Positions 19,820 to 32,650 of a DNA stretch of 64,000 bases are shown here, one piece after another; the first letter of the stretch is position 1, and every line of letters starts with the position of its first letter. The translations under genes and the position numbers were made by a program. The DNA is taken from assembly GCA_013399115.1 (NCBI GenBank), contig VXAA01003162.1, forward strand, positions 100,983 to 164,982, in the 5' to 3' direction. Below the pieces are notes generated by a model that saw only the letters and a list, made by a program, of their open reading frames with translations, searched no databases and was not told the DNA's origin. Origin of the DNA: Anseranas semipalmata. Its lineage: Eukaryota; Chordata; Aves; Anseriformes; Anseranatidae.

Positions 19820-22800
19820 CTGTAATGAAGTGAAAGAATTGCAATGAATAGCATCAGCTGCAGAATAAATATAGTGATTTTTCAGTCTTAGGCACTGACA
19901 ATGAGATATTCCAGAACTGCAATTCAGGCTGCGGTATACAGTTATGCTAAGCATTCACTGCAAAACCATATGTGCTTTATTACGTCCTCCCTGTTCCCTT
20001 GCTTGCTTCTGTACAGCATGGTCTTATCCCTGGACTCATTGTGGTATTTTACATTTGGATATTTTACAGTTCTTCCCCAAGCCACTACAGAAAAACAGGT
20101 CTGTGCTTTAGAAATACTCATGGAAAGTGTGTTCAAGGGGAACCAGAATTTGAATGATTTTTTTGCTTGCTTCCTTACATCAAAACAATCATGCTGCAAA
20201 CCATGTTAAGAATACAGCTCCAGCTGACAGCTAATTTTAAAGCACTTCCACAGGTGTGTTGAAGGTGAAGATCTGGGTAATATACTCAGTTAATAGTACA
20301 AAGTTCAATTTGTAAAGGGAAGAAATTGATATCCTTCCCTTGTGAGCAGAAGCAGAAGGAAGTGACACTGACAGATCAGTGAGAATCACTCAAACAACTT
20401 GTGTTGATGGTGGTTACCAGCCACCCAGCCATTACTTACAGAAATCTGTCTGACTGTTGAGTATTGATTCTGGATGCAATAGGCTCTAGTACCATCGCTG
20501 TGGGTGCCCATTTATTTTGGGGATGGAAAGTGATGTTCTATTACTGTTAAAGGCCTTTTGCACCAAGTCTGAACACTGCTGAATCGGAATAGCCTCTGAA
20601 CAGGCTTATAAAGGAGTAAGATTTTTTTTAAAGTAAACTCCACTTTCAGCAATGACAGGACAGGAAAAAAAAAAAGTCAATCACTGCTGTAGTTGCTCCT
20701 CTGCCTGTTGGACCCTTTAATCTTTATGAGATATAGCTCATCAGTAGTCCAGATGCTACTGAAATGTGTGTGACATTTCTTTCTTCAGGAAAACAGTCTG
20801 GGATTTATACTAGGTACAATGTCCGACTCTCTGGGCATGTCTAATCATTCTGAATATTTCTCATCACATATGATTACCAATCAACTTCATCATAATCAAA
20901 CTTCAAGTTGTTATATGTTGCAAAGCTAGGAGAAAACCGTCTCTTCCACAAGTGTTTTGCATTCTTCTCTTTAGAAATGTCAGGGTGTCAACAGAAAACA
21001 AAGTAGTAGCTTGTTTCCATTTTTGCTTTGCTGAGCGCACTAAACAAGTGGCCTCTTACATGCTGGACAGGAAAAAAATGAAAGTAATTAAAATGCCAAT
21101 TTTATTATTTTCAGACTCCTCACATACAGAACATTCCTCAACACTAGCAAAGCTAACACCCATTTATTTAAAAAGTGAAATCCTTCTAAGAATCTGGAAA
21201 AGCCTTGAGGAATTTTCTCCATCTCTCTGGGGTGAAAAATGCCCAATGTTTCTACACAATATTACTCAAACTAATCTTCCCCCCCCAAAAAAAACCTTCT
21301 ACTTGCCAAGTTTTTTTTTCCCCCCAATCCTTAAAACACAGAAACTTGTATTGAGAGAAATATGAAAGGAATCAAAGAGATTGTGTTGTGCCAGAAGTCC
21401 TCCTTTCTCCACCCTCACTGCACTTATCTGGAAAGCATCTGGCAAACAAATCCATTGATAGCTTAGAAAAGCCTTTTATCTATCCTTGTGGGCTTAAAAG
21501 TGGATAGCATACACATTTCATTAACTCATTGTACATTTCCTTTATATTATTCCCACTTTGAAAACATAAGAGTACAGCAGAATACCTACCATGCTCCTAG
21601 AAAAAGGACTTTCCTGGTAAGGCTGCGCAAAACCCAAGTTAATAAAACTTGCAGGACAGAGCACCAGCTATATTGCTTCGACACCATCCTCTCAATGGCA
21701 GCATGAAGACACACCAGCACACGGAGCCTACCTGACTCCAGCTGGGACTAGTGCTCATTATTTGGTTATGCTGGATCAACTACACCCATACCCCATACCT
21801 CATTTTACTGCCTTATTCTTTCCTTTACACCACATTTCCCCAGTCTTTGGGGCACTTATGCAGCTGGATTGCTGCTGAACATAGTGAAAAGGAGCAGAAC
21901 TAGGTCCAAACAGGTTCTGTATGTGTTGCTGGGCTCTCCCATGAACCACACTCCCCATTTCCCACATACCTGGTGTTACAAATAATGAACAGTGGAGTTC
22001 AGTTCTCATTAAAATGCTGTTACATTCAAATGTGTAGAAGGGCTTTGTTAAATACAGAGGAAGAGTTTTTATGGCTCCCTTAGAGCATGTTGAATGTTCA
22101 CTATAAAATATGACTGTTGCCTGGACAAAGCTGGTAGGCAGCTTACTTACAGAAATACCATCAAAGTGAATGACTACCAAATGAAACCATTCTATAGTCT
22201 TCCGAAAGAAAACCAACCTACAGAAAGTAGTCAACATACAATTAATCAGAATTATCAGGAGTAAAAGCGGGTTTAGTAGAAGCTATGTAATTGCTTATTT
22301 ATTTGTGATTTTTTTTGGAGGTGTGTCTGGAAAAACAAGACAGAAGCCAAGTTTCTGAGAGTCAGACAGACCTGCTTCTCTTCTTCCTTCAGCAAGGCCA
22401 GCATGCATGTGTACACGTGCATGCCCACACTTTCAAGGAAGCGACACAGAAAGGAACACCTTCACACCTCCATCCTCACAGACTACAGCAGAGAAATCAA
22501 AGGCGTGAGATCTCTTCATAAACACAAAAAGTAGTATTTGCTATTAAAACTATAAAAATACACACACATCGTATCTAGACATTAAACTGGCAGGTTGGGA
22601 GCACCATGCAAATAAATGCTGGTCCTCCCAGACCTGATTCATCCCGTATGATATTAAACCAGATCCTTGGTCTCCCACTTTCTCCTGTGTTCAGTTAAAA
22701 CTGAAGTTTATATAGCTGAAACTCTTTATGGTATGGCAGCATTTGGAATGGCCCCTTAGTCCATTAGACCACTGTACAAACAGTCCCAGTTGCCCCAGAA

Positions 22801-23085
22801 GGTTACAGTTCTTGCCTTAAAGATACTATAGGTGAAGTGGAGTTTTTCACCATTGGTATCAATGGGAAGGAGGTGCAGGTTCAGAGATGGACCAAAGACT
22901 TTGGCTACTGAAACTCAACATTTACATTTGACCCCCTTATTATAGCCCTGGCACAGCTACTCACACAGACCACTGTCCCTAATTCAGTTGACTTCTGAAA
23001 TATCTTCCAAGTTGCAAACTAGATACTCCAAGTTTTCAACAACATTTCAGTCATTACATCCTAAGGGAATAATTTTATTTGGGTA

Positions 23086-23743
23086 ACAGAATCACAGAAT
23101 CACAGAATTGTTCAGGTTGGAAGAGACCTCCAAGATCACCTAGTCCAACCTCTGACCTAACTCTAACAAGGCCCACACTAAACCATATCTCTAAGCTCAA
23201 CATCTAAACGTCTTTTAAAGACCTCCAGGGATGGTGACTCAACCACTTCCCTGGGCAGCCCATTCCAATGCCTAACTACCCTTTCGGTAAAGAAGTTTTT
23301 CCTAATATTCAACCTAAACCTCCCCTGATGCAACTTGAGCCCATTCCCCCTCGTCCTGTCACCAGGCACGTGGGAGAAGAGGCCAATCCCTACCTCACTA
23401 CAGCCTCCTTTAAGGTACCTGTAGAGAGCGATAAGGTCACCCCTGAGCCTCCTCTTCTCCAGGCTGAACAACCCCAGCTCCCTCAGCCGTACCTCGTAAG
23501 ACTTGTTCTCGAGACCCCTCACCAGCTTTGTTGCCCTTCTCTGGACTCTCTCGAGCACCTCCATGTCCTTCTTGTAATGAGGGGCCCAAAACTGAACACA
23601 GTACTCGAGGTGCGGCCTCACCAGAGCCGAGTACAGGGGGACAATCACCTCCCTAGTCCTGCTGGCCACACTGTTCCTGATACAAGCCAGGATGCCGTTG
23701 GCCTTCTTGGCCACCTGAGCACACTGCTCCTGAGCACACTGCT
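23086..23743 (-). mobile_element. CR1 LINE, 5'-truncated, youngest copy in the window
   Basis: The + strand opens with ACAGAATCACAGAATCACAG and runs into TTGGAAGAGACCTCCAAGAT, the reverse complement of the CR1 3' end with its short terminal repeat. The element extends to about 23743, where it is truncated, as is usual for CR1. The minus-strand frame stays open over the whole C-terminal part of ORF2. The last 15 bases at the truncated end are present twice in tandem (23714-23728 and 23729-23743). Bird CR1 copies normally lack target-site duplications, and none is obvious here. Confidence 0.95.
23178..23714 (-). pseudogene. CR1 ORF2 fragment: C-terminal part of the reverse transcriptase polyprotein
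   Basis: This 178-codon frame is the C-terminal end of the CR1 ORF2 protein (endonuclease/reverse transcriptase of a non-LTR retrotransposon). Recognisable stretches are [58 protein letters not shown] and [19 protein letters not shown], in the order usual for CR1. It ends in a normal stop at 23178. The endonuclease and the catalytic reverse-transcriptase core are missing because of 5' truncation, so it cannot be active. That the frame is undamaged suggests a fairly recent insertion. The first Met is internal to the original protein and is not a true start. The opposite-strand frame at 23268-23750 is its shadow. Confidence 0.93.
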
Positions 23744-26700
23744 ATATTAATATCAATCCCTCTCCCCCTTTATAACCCAATTGCAGTAGTAATACCAGAA
23801 AACAAAATTATTCTCTAACACAATATAACTAGTTCCATTCCCTCAGATTAGGGCTTTTCATTGCAGTTTTTTTTAAGTACGTTTTCAAGTGTTTGTTTTT
23901 TGTTTTCAGTACTTTGCACTCTACACATAGCTGGTTAACAGAACTAACTACATGCAGTCCAACAGCCTATAAATCCTGCTTCCATACGGTAAGTCAAATC
24001 AATCTCCTCAACTGGCAGTACAAAGTATACATTTCTCTCCTGGTGGATAGAATTAAAGCATGTAAGACAGTGAGAAGGAAATTAGGAGCTGCACTGCCCT
24101 TCTATGTACATTTATGTAAATTCCATGATTACATTAATTAAAACAGCTCTATGTAAAATTGAACATTCATCATTGAATAAATGCAAATATTTATACAACA
24201 GAGTTTAAGTGGGAAACACTTCCGATGGTTCTCTTCAAGGAAAAGAAGATTCACTCTCAAAGAGCTGATCATTGTAAAGGTAAGGTTGGAAGGTGGCTGT
24301 TTATTAGAATTCAAGCATTCAGCAAACTTTGGATTCCTTAAGGAATCAAATACCCCTCAGAGTGAAAACTCAAACTTAAACCAGAGTGAAGTGTCTAATT
24401 AGTATCCTGCCTACAATAAACTCCCAATTTCCTGTTTGCAGTTTTCTTAGTGTTTATCACTGTAGGAAGCTAAATACAAGTACTCTAATGCCATTTCCCA
24501 TATAAAACCACTACAGCAGTGCTTTCTCGATCCTTCTTCAAATATGTAGGATGTACTTGCAACTTAAAAAAGATCAACCCGTTTTTTTGTTTTGTTTTTA
24601 AAACACATTGCATGAACCATTGCAATGTATTCTTTGGCACACGCATAGTCTCAGAAGTTATTTTAAATCTGTTAAAGAAGTTAAAACAGGTTTGCGAATG
24701 ATTCAGACTTTGAGGAGAGCTCTTGGGAATGCTTTCTTGGCTGTCTTGCAATTCAGAACTGGGAAGAGTAGAGGGAAGAATGAATAGTATTATTTGCAAG
24801 TGGTTTCACATTTTTAACACTATCAAAGTGCATATTACAGGCCTTCATTTCTGCCTTTAAGAGTTCACACATCTTGAAAACTTATGTAGCTCATCCACAC
24901 ACCATGCAGCATTCTTCATCAAAAGGAAAGTGCCTTGTTACCAAGGAGTATGAAGAAGTCTCCTGATAGTATGAGCCGCTAAGTTTCTGGGATGACACTT
25001 TCAGCTGGAAAGCAAAAGAAAAGCTTTCATTTGTCCACATTTCTACCTCAGATTTATAATGAGGGCTAAAATTTGTTTTGAAGTGTATTTGAGAACGCAG
25101 CGCAGGTCTGCGGAAGCTGCTGTGCTAATGCTATCACACGGTGTTTGGCAGTCCTCGCTGTCCCGCTACGTACTCTTTCCAGCTGCAGTTCCATTTTAGT
25201 CATTCCACTGAACTCCCTTTGGAGAGCTATCAGACCTTGAGGATAACCCTGGCGTTAACAGCTACCAACAGCTGAACACCAAACCAATTACAAATCAAGC
25301 TTCCTTCCCCTGAATGGACGAGTACCCTTCTCTTCCTACAGACAGCTGTTACTTGAGACTGAGTTACCATTCCAGTACCACGCTATTACCTAGGAGTTTC
25401 TACTCAGTTTCTACTCACCAGGGAGAAGACTCATTGCCTCTCCAGTGATCTGGTTTACATGCAGAAGAGTGAAGTAGGTTCTCTGCCATATTCTCTTACT
25501 TGCTTTGTTTGATTTCCTTCTACTTGATACATATTTTACCATCCTATCTTTGCATTCAATTATTATTAGAGCCTAACTTGAAATGGACAAAACCTATGCT
25601 ACCAGATTACTTTCACACAGTGAGATTTGGCTCCTTTTTCAGGATAAGCAGACTGGACAAAAGTTTAGTGACAGAAGAGTTTCTAGCACTGCACGGAGAA
25701 ATTCCAAGAGCTGCTTGTCATCTGTTGGCTGGGCAAGAAGAAACAAACCCCAGACACATTTTAAAAAAAGTCTTCTTTCAGTAGAATAAAAACAAGATTT
25801 ATAGACTTCAGACCAAGCTAAGATACAAGGGACTATTACATCTGCCAGTCCTCACTTGTTCTTTATCATATATTTTAAGTATTATAGCATCCCACCTCTC
25901 TCCTGAAGCATTGTATAATGTGTGCTTCATTGAGAATTTTCAAGTTCTTATTTCAGCCACTTATTCTGTCTCAGACTTGGGGGACAGAAAACCGTCTGCC
26001 AAGAAAACCTGTCAGAAAACTGACTCCCAAACCCTGTAATGAATTAATGCAGACAGGCATGAACAGAAGAATAAGCATGGGCTTAACATAAGCTTAGTTT
26101 AATGTAAAACAATGAATGTCACAGCACTTAAAAATAACAGGAGGTGACTCTGTGCTTAAAGTTAGGCAGAAACTTAAACTGGCTGCCAGCATTATGGTCT
26201 CATACCAGAAAATTCAGAACTGAGGTGTTCCACAGCTGCCACGAGAACACGAGAAAACAAAGTGCAAACTGCTCAGTTAGTGAGAAGTGCACTCATAGGG
26301 CTGACTCTGCTAACAAAGAAACAGGTGCATTCAGCTTATGTCCAGGCTTTAACAACATAAAAGGAGAGCTAAGCCTCAATTTTAAGATATTGAATGTCCT
26401 GAAACAAATGATCAGATTGCATGCTGACCCTTTAGCATCTATATACATTTGACACCCCAGGAGGGTTCTGACCTCCTTCTCCCTTCGCAGCTCACAGTTC
26501 ACTTGAAGCAAATTCCATCAATAAGATGTATTAGAATCTTCCTAGCACAAGTCTTATTATTAATTTGGAAGACAACAAGCAAGCACTAGCAGGATTAGAT
26601 GGTTTACAGTAGAGATCACAGCTTCATGAGACTAAACTTCACCATCTATTGCTAGACTGAACAAATGGAAAAATTAAACCAGATTTTGGTGTTTAACACT

Positions 26701-27420
26701 TTTTTCCATTTTCAAGTCTACATTCATCTGAAGCAATACAAGCCAAAACATCCATTCTACTGAGGTTTTCTATATTTGCATTCCTTTGCAAGAGCTACAT
26801 ATCCAACTCTGATTATTAGTTGTGTTAATTTTATTAAGGATCGAGGAGACTGTACCTTGCAGCAGTTAATACAAGTCAGCATTTCATAAAGAGCTGAAGC
26901 CTCGCCTCTCCTTCCCCTTCCTGGTTCACATTGTCCACATTGTTTATTTTAGAATGTCTTTGTGAGTCCTGAGCTGGTTTTGACTCTGTTGGTATTAACC
27001 TGCAAAGCCGCAAGTACTATGGCTAAGCTTACAAAAAAATCAGATAATTCTCACTTGGACAGAATTTTGAGGTTAGACTCATGTTTATGACCATTACATT
27101 GTGTATACTACTAGCTTTTTAATCAAACATTTCCTATTAACATATGGTTATTTTTTAAGAAAGACACAGATACAGTGAAATAACCACTAAAATGGGTTAA
27201 ACCAAGTGTTTTTCTTTTCACGCTTTCCACTAACATGGATCTTGTTCTACACTGAAAATAAAAGACTCCTAGAGAGTTTTACTCATTTCAGAAAGAAGCG
27301 TTCTTCCTGTTACCTGTTATCCAAGTAATCTTAATTTATAACTTGATATGTATTTTGCTACAACAGCTGGTGAGATGAGATTCATGAGATGGAAAGCAGG
27401 ACTAAGAGAAGAATTACACC

Positions 27421-27459
27421 AATAAAACTAGAACTGAAAGTAAAAAAAAAAAAAAAAAA
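27421..27459 (+). other. AATAAA followed by genomic A18 tract
   Basis: AATAAA at 27421-27426 is followed after 15 bases by 18 consecutive A (27442-27459). This is the arrangement left by a polyadenylated transcript inserted into the genome, but I recognise no gene body upstream and no flanking direct repeat. It may be a chance A-rich tract. Confidence 0.3.
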
Positions 27460-30400
27460 GGAAAACCCAACCACACAGAGCATGACAAGAACAAAAAATG
27501 AATTAATAGTCATTGCCCTTAAAGCAATACTCTAGCTGGGGCTGCCCTCAGACCAACCTGACCAGCGCACAGCCCCACCAGCCTGAGGACAACATCCTGC
27601 CGTGACTCCCAGGTTAGCAGATGGCAGTGAGAACCTGGCAGCTTCCCATGTCTCCCAGGGCCTGGACATAGGACATCCTCTGCCTCCCCTCCAGCTCTGC
27701 CCACAGGACTGCTGCTAGGTGATGCTTGCAGGTGAGATCCCGAGTGCTGGCTAATAACGGGTTTGTGCTTCAGCAGGGAGCCTCGGTACAAACCTGTCAC
27801 ATCTGAGCTCCTGCCGCAGCAGCCAGGTCAAGCTAAACTGCTGCTGAACAGAGCACGGCCTGCATTTGCTTGGAGCGCTGTCCCCTCTCCCAGATGTCAG
27901 TGTTGCCAAGTGGTAGTAGATATCTGTGCTCCCTGGGTGTTATCATCCTGAGGAAGCAGTAGTGAGACCGGATCTAGATACATTTTAAGTGGAATTTCTT
28001 TTGCTAATACCTACAGCCCTGAAGTGAGAGGTCCAGTTCATCAAAGCATTATCACAGATGGTCCCTAGGTTGTACTAATAAAAACCAATTCTCATACACC
28101 AGCCATATCACTAATCCATGCCCTCGTACTATTTGGGGCCTACTTGTGTCTTCTGCATCTCAAAACTCACATCTGGGCATGCCTGAAGTTCCCCTTTTTC
28201 AAGGGAGTTTTTTTCTTCCTGTTGTTTACCCACTCACTGTAGGTAAACTCACTGTTATCCATATTTCCTATAATAAAAGCTGCTCGCGAGCTGACTTTTG
28301 CTAGATATGCAACAGTTAGGTGAGAAATACAGCAAACATGGAAGAATTTCAAGGGTATGCCAAAAGCACGATGAGGCTGCAAGTACGTACCAGTAGAATG
28401 TTTCAGGCACAGGAATCTCCATCAGCGTATTACTGCTATGCTTGTCTGCAAATCCTAACAGCATGTCACTTAGCCATAGTCTCAAGCAAATCAGCCTCCT
28501 AGACCTTTTATTTTTCCACTGGAAGAACCTCAAATCAAAGTTAGCCTCTAGATAGCATTTGACAGTGGCACAATTACGCATATACATTAGATAAACAAAT
28601 AAAGCCTCTCCCATAGTCTGTGCTGACAGGCTATGACAGGCCTACTTTTATTGACAAATCCTATAATCTAATGCTTCTGCAATCTTAACTTCACCCTTTG
28701 GATCCCCCTGAACACTGCTTCCTGTACATCAGGAGTTGTGTTGTTGGCAGAACAAGTGCAGTGACAACTGGTATTAATGGAAAACATACACACAAGCCTT
28801 GAATCAGGATATTCACAGACATCTAAAGGGGAATCTGGCAGAGCGGGGACCAGTTCCAAGCTGCCTACCGTAGCTTTCTGATCATAAGGAAACTCTACCC
28901 ACAAAACAAGAGCACTTAGACCACAAATGCTACACCTACAGGATAACCTATACAGTGACAGTCATGTCACCCAGTGATAGAGAGCACATTTAAAATACAT
29001 CTGTATTTATTTTTATTGGAGTGACACTACTGTCTTTGTAAATTCAAAGGAGCCTCAAGCAAATACTCAAACCAAACACTATGGTCAGCATCCAGCTGCC
29101 CATGCACAACATGCATAGTGTCATTTACTCCATGCAGCGTCCCACTGCATCTCTTACTACCATGCTGGAAGGGTGTAGGTCCCCCTCTTAAGTCCTGCAT
29201 CACAGCCTCCACCCTCGGACACCCAGGGGCATCTCAAACAGAACCCTTCAGCCATAACTCATTAACACAGACGTATAATCCCTCTCCTCATAGCAGCCCT
29301 TTCCTCAAAGAAGAGTATCTAAAGAAGATAACCTCAAAGAAGAACTTATCTAAAAGCAACAGATGCTCTGGCAAGTCAATGAGGGGGGAAAAAAAAAAAC
29401 AAACTGTTCACAACTGAACTAATCAAAGTGTTTCGAAATAAAGCCCATCTACCTACCTATCCGTCGTTCTCAGGCAATGAAGGAGCCTAGGAGCATACCA
29501 TAACTGATACTGGTTCATGAGCTGTGATGCGGGCCTAAGCTCAGATTGCGGTCACCTTGATGTATCATAGTGCTTGGCTCTGCAAGTTTGTTATAAATCC
29601 ATATCCAGGCCAGACGCTTCTCAATATAAGTATTCTCTACTCTAAGTAGTTTTTCTCTACCCTAGAGAGTTTTCAGTATACAGCAAATGTAAGTTGTTTC
29701 CTGACTTCGGAAAGGGTTAAATAAGTAAAAGGAGAAGCAATACCAGCATTGGTAGCCATCTAAAAGCCTCATACTGCAAACAACATAAGTGTTGTTACTG
29801 ATTGCCATAATGTTATAGTCGCATGGCCTACCAGGAATAACACGCAGTTTCCAGGACTCAGACTGAGCTGTTGCGAGAGAAGTGTTATAGACCACAAGTC
29901 TTTCTTTTGGATCTGAAAACAGACAAAGCAGAAAAAGTAGATACAGGTCCCCAGCATACAGCAGGTCACATGCTAATCAAGAATTTACCCTGTTTAATGA
30001 TGAAAAATAGCAGAAGTTACAAGAAAATCCTCAAGTCCAACTCTGATTACAGATTTAGAACCTAAGGCTGGGATTATTCAGAGATATCCTCTCCAGCATA
30101 GGGAATGTCCATTTTTGGGAATATTCTGTATTTTTATTTAGCAAATTTCTTAATTATTGTAATGGCCTGACCACCTGGAGTCGTCATCCTCTTCTGCTAT
30201 CTGTGGTTTTGGATCTTCTTTATTGATATAAGATTTGTTATGTTTTTGGAAAGCAATTTTGCAACCCAGTTGCCTCTACAGTTAACTCCTTTATTCCCTT
30301 CTGAAATGGCTGCTTCTGCGCTGTTACCTGTAACTGTAAGGCTGCCCTGGTCCAGGTGCTCCCTTTCAAGCCAATGGGTTAAATTCTTCTTCAGAGGAAA

Positions 30401-30992
30401 GCACAGGAAATTTAACTTGCGTTATCAGCAGTAATATACACCAAATGCAACAGCTAACAATATTACAACACATTTGGTGATACTACAGGGTACTGTGAGG
30501 GAGCTCTTTATTGTAGATGTGGCCACAGAAATACAACAGACAAAAGAAAATTACTGAGGTTTTTTCCACATTGCCATTTTGAGGATTTCATTCTGTAGCC
30601 AGTAGGCTTTTCTTCTACACAGAGAAGTTTGTCACATTCAATATTAGGTTTTCTTGCAGAGAAAGACATAAAATCCTATCCAGAGAGTTAGGAACAGTTT
30701 CCTGTAACTGTGAATACATCCTCCTCAATCATCTCTGGTTATAGAAGGGTTGGGCCTCAGAAAAAGAAAAAAACATTAAGATGGGGATATCCCTCCCACA
30801 GCCCCACTTCATAGCAGAGATTTGCATTCCTGCAGACTGTTAAATTGTGAAAATATACATTCAGTCTAATGAGAGAAAAAATGAAACTAGGTGCCAAGAC
30901 TGATATGAAAAACACCACTGAATGCACAACTGCAGGCAATGAACAGTGTGTTTGCTTACTTCCCACAACAGATTTTATCCACTTGGCCGTGC

Positions 30993-31030
30993 CTTGAAAT
31001 TAGAGGACAAGCTTGAAATTAGAGGACAAG
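30993..31030. repeat. Exact tandem duplication, 2 x 19 bp
   Basis: CTTGAAATTAGAGGACAAG occurs twice back to back (30993-31011 and 31012-31030) with no mismatch, which suggests a recent slippage-type duplication or an assembly artefact. Confidence 0.95.
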
Positions 31031-31802
31031 CAAAAAACTTAATAAGGCATAAGGAAAGAGAAGGAAGATGCAAACAACCCTCTCTAACCATCCTCTTTTA
31101 CTACTCACCAGACTACTCCTGTTTTAATCTTGCCTTGAGGTATTGTCAATATACATTACATGGAGAGATGCCGCATGGTGTTATGAACTCTTGTACATTG
31201 GTACATACAGTTTTGATGGAAGAACAGGAGTATTTCATGGGCTAGTTGACTCAATGATGGGATCATCTATTACCTCTTACCCTTTCAGACCTTCCAACAA
31301 GACTTTTCCTGACAATTCTCCTTCATGAAGTTTTAAATGGATGAGGTTCATCTGTCTATAGTGTTTCAGAAGATCAGGCAAAGGTATCTCACCACCTGTG
31401 GTAAAATCTTTGGAAATCAAAACTAGGAACAGCTACTTCCCTCTTCCTACTCCCTTGCCACTCCAGGGGTTCACACAATGTAGCTGAAATTGGACTGTAT
31501 GAAATATATGAAGTGGCGGTCAGAGGAATTGTATTCTGCCTGCTCCTTGTCAGAGAACAGGTTTACTAGCTGCTATCTCTCTCTCCTATTCAAACCTTGG
31601 TTATGTTAGCTATCAAATCAACTTCTGCAGCTTGGAGGGAAACTCACCCCAAATTAGCTTCCTGAACTTTTTCTGGATGTCAAGTTTTCTGTTACACTAC
31701 ACTAAATACAACTATTTGGGAAAAAAAAGACAATATGGTTTATTTTTGGCACAGTTGTGTAAGGCTGTCATTAATGCTAGACATTCAAAAAGCAAACAAG
31801 TT

Positions 31803-31858
31803 AAGCCTAGCAAAACAGAGGGTTACATTCAAGCCTAGCAAAACAGAGGGTTACATTC
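31803..31858. repeat. Exact tandem duplication, 2 x 28 bp
   Basis: A 28-base unit starting AAGCCTAGCAAAACAGAGGG is repeated exactly (31803-31830 and 31831-31858). The two copies are identical and there is no third. Confidence 0.95.
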
Positions 31859-32433
31859 TTGATTACAAAATGGGAAATAAAAAGTTATCAAAAACAAAAC
31901 AAAGCCACGGAACACACTTGAAACAGCTCAGTTCTCCCAGCTGTCTGAAGAGTTTTCTGAGTCATGTCTCAGGAGAAGATAGGGGAGAAAATTTAACTTA
32001 GTTGTACTGAATCCTGAGTTTTGACTTTCAGAAATAACCTCATTAGAGCTACCTTCATGAGGTTGCTCAGCGCTGAAGCTACAACTCTCTTCACTTTATG
32101 CCATTTCTTCCCTCTCATTTTTGTTCCTAGCTTGGATCACATTAACGTTTTCCCTGCCAGGGCAATTTTCTGACTTTACAATTGGTCTTTTCACTTTCTT
32201 TTAGCTCAAGTGATCCTCAAGAGGGATAACATTCTTCAAGGCTCACACAGCGTTTTCTAAGTCACACTGCATAAGCAACGCTAGTACACCTACTCCTTAA
32301 CACGTTTTAATAGTCATATCTTCAGAGAGGTCACTACAATACTAATCATACAGGTGATAGACCTGGTTGCAAATGTGCTCCCTAGCATTTAAGGGAAGCA
32401 ACCTTAATTTAAGGTGTGTTCCACTTTGCCCTG

Positions 32434-32500
32434 TCACAGAATAGCTGAGATTGGGAGGGACATCTGGAGGTCATCTGGTCAACCACCTACTCAAGCAGGG
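32434..32500 (-). mobile_element. CR1 3'-end fragment, decayed
   Basis: TCACAGAATAGCTGAGATTG followed by GGAGGGACATCTGGAGGTCA is a diverged reverse complement of the CR1 3' end. Only about 67 bases remain recognisable, so it is an old, severely truncated copy or one arm of a rearranged element. Confidence 0.75.
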
Positions 32501-32562
32501 ACATCCCTCCACCTCAGGGAGAGAAGCAGAATGTCACACTTAACGAGCATCCTCACCTTTGC

Positions 32563-32650
32563 AGGTTTTCAAGACTCTCCTAGACAAAGCTGCAGCTGAT
32601 CTGGTCTAATGATAACAGCCCTGCTTCACAGAACACCTGGACCAAATGAA
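32563..32650 (+). mobile_element. CR1 3'-region fragment, opposite orientation
   Basis: GGTTTTCAAGACTCTCCTAG followed by ACAAAGCTGCAGCTGATCTG and CAGCCCTGCTTCA is the forward form of the CR1 segment just upstream of the 3' end. It lies 62 bases from the reverse-oriented fragment at 32434-32500, so the two face each other in inverted orientation. Confidence 0.65.

Larger units (their letters stand above)
13191..23085. other. Intergenic, no confirmed gene
   Basis: This 9.9-kb stretch has no element or gene I can name. A GC-richer block lies at 15430-16540 and is listed separately. Open frames of 80-152 codons (for example 17048-17506 on +, 19399-19854 and 21800-22237 on -) lack recognisable domains and credible starts, and are near the lengths expected by chance. 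The best exon-like object is the minus-strand segment 19722-19819, discussed under findings. A perfect inverted repeat lies at 13712-13733. Confidence 0.55.
23746..32433. other. Intergenic, no gene seen
   Basis: This stretch has no recognisable gene. It includes an AATAAA followed by an A18 tract at 27421-27459, a GC-richer patch at about 27530-27900, and two exact short tandem duplications at 30993-31030 and 31803-31858, each listed separately. The open frames on both strands are up to about 120 codons and match nothing I know. Confidence 0.6.

Noticed and set aside
19399..19854. 151-codon minus frame
   Set aside because: It reads through the splice donor of the better candidate exon at 19722-19819, and its downstream half is unstructured. 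Kept only as context for that exon.
20952..21365. 137-codon + frame
   Set aside because: Lys/Phe-rich low-complexity end and no domain. Probably chance.
21800..22237. 145-codon minus frame
   Set aside because: No recognisable family, start context or splice partners.
23268..23750. 160-codon + frame rich in Pro and Leu
   Set aside because: Antisense shadow of the CR1 ORF2 fragment at 23178-23714.
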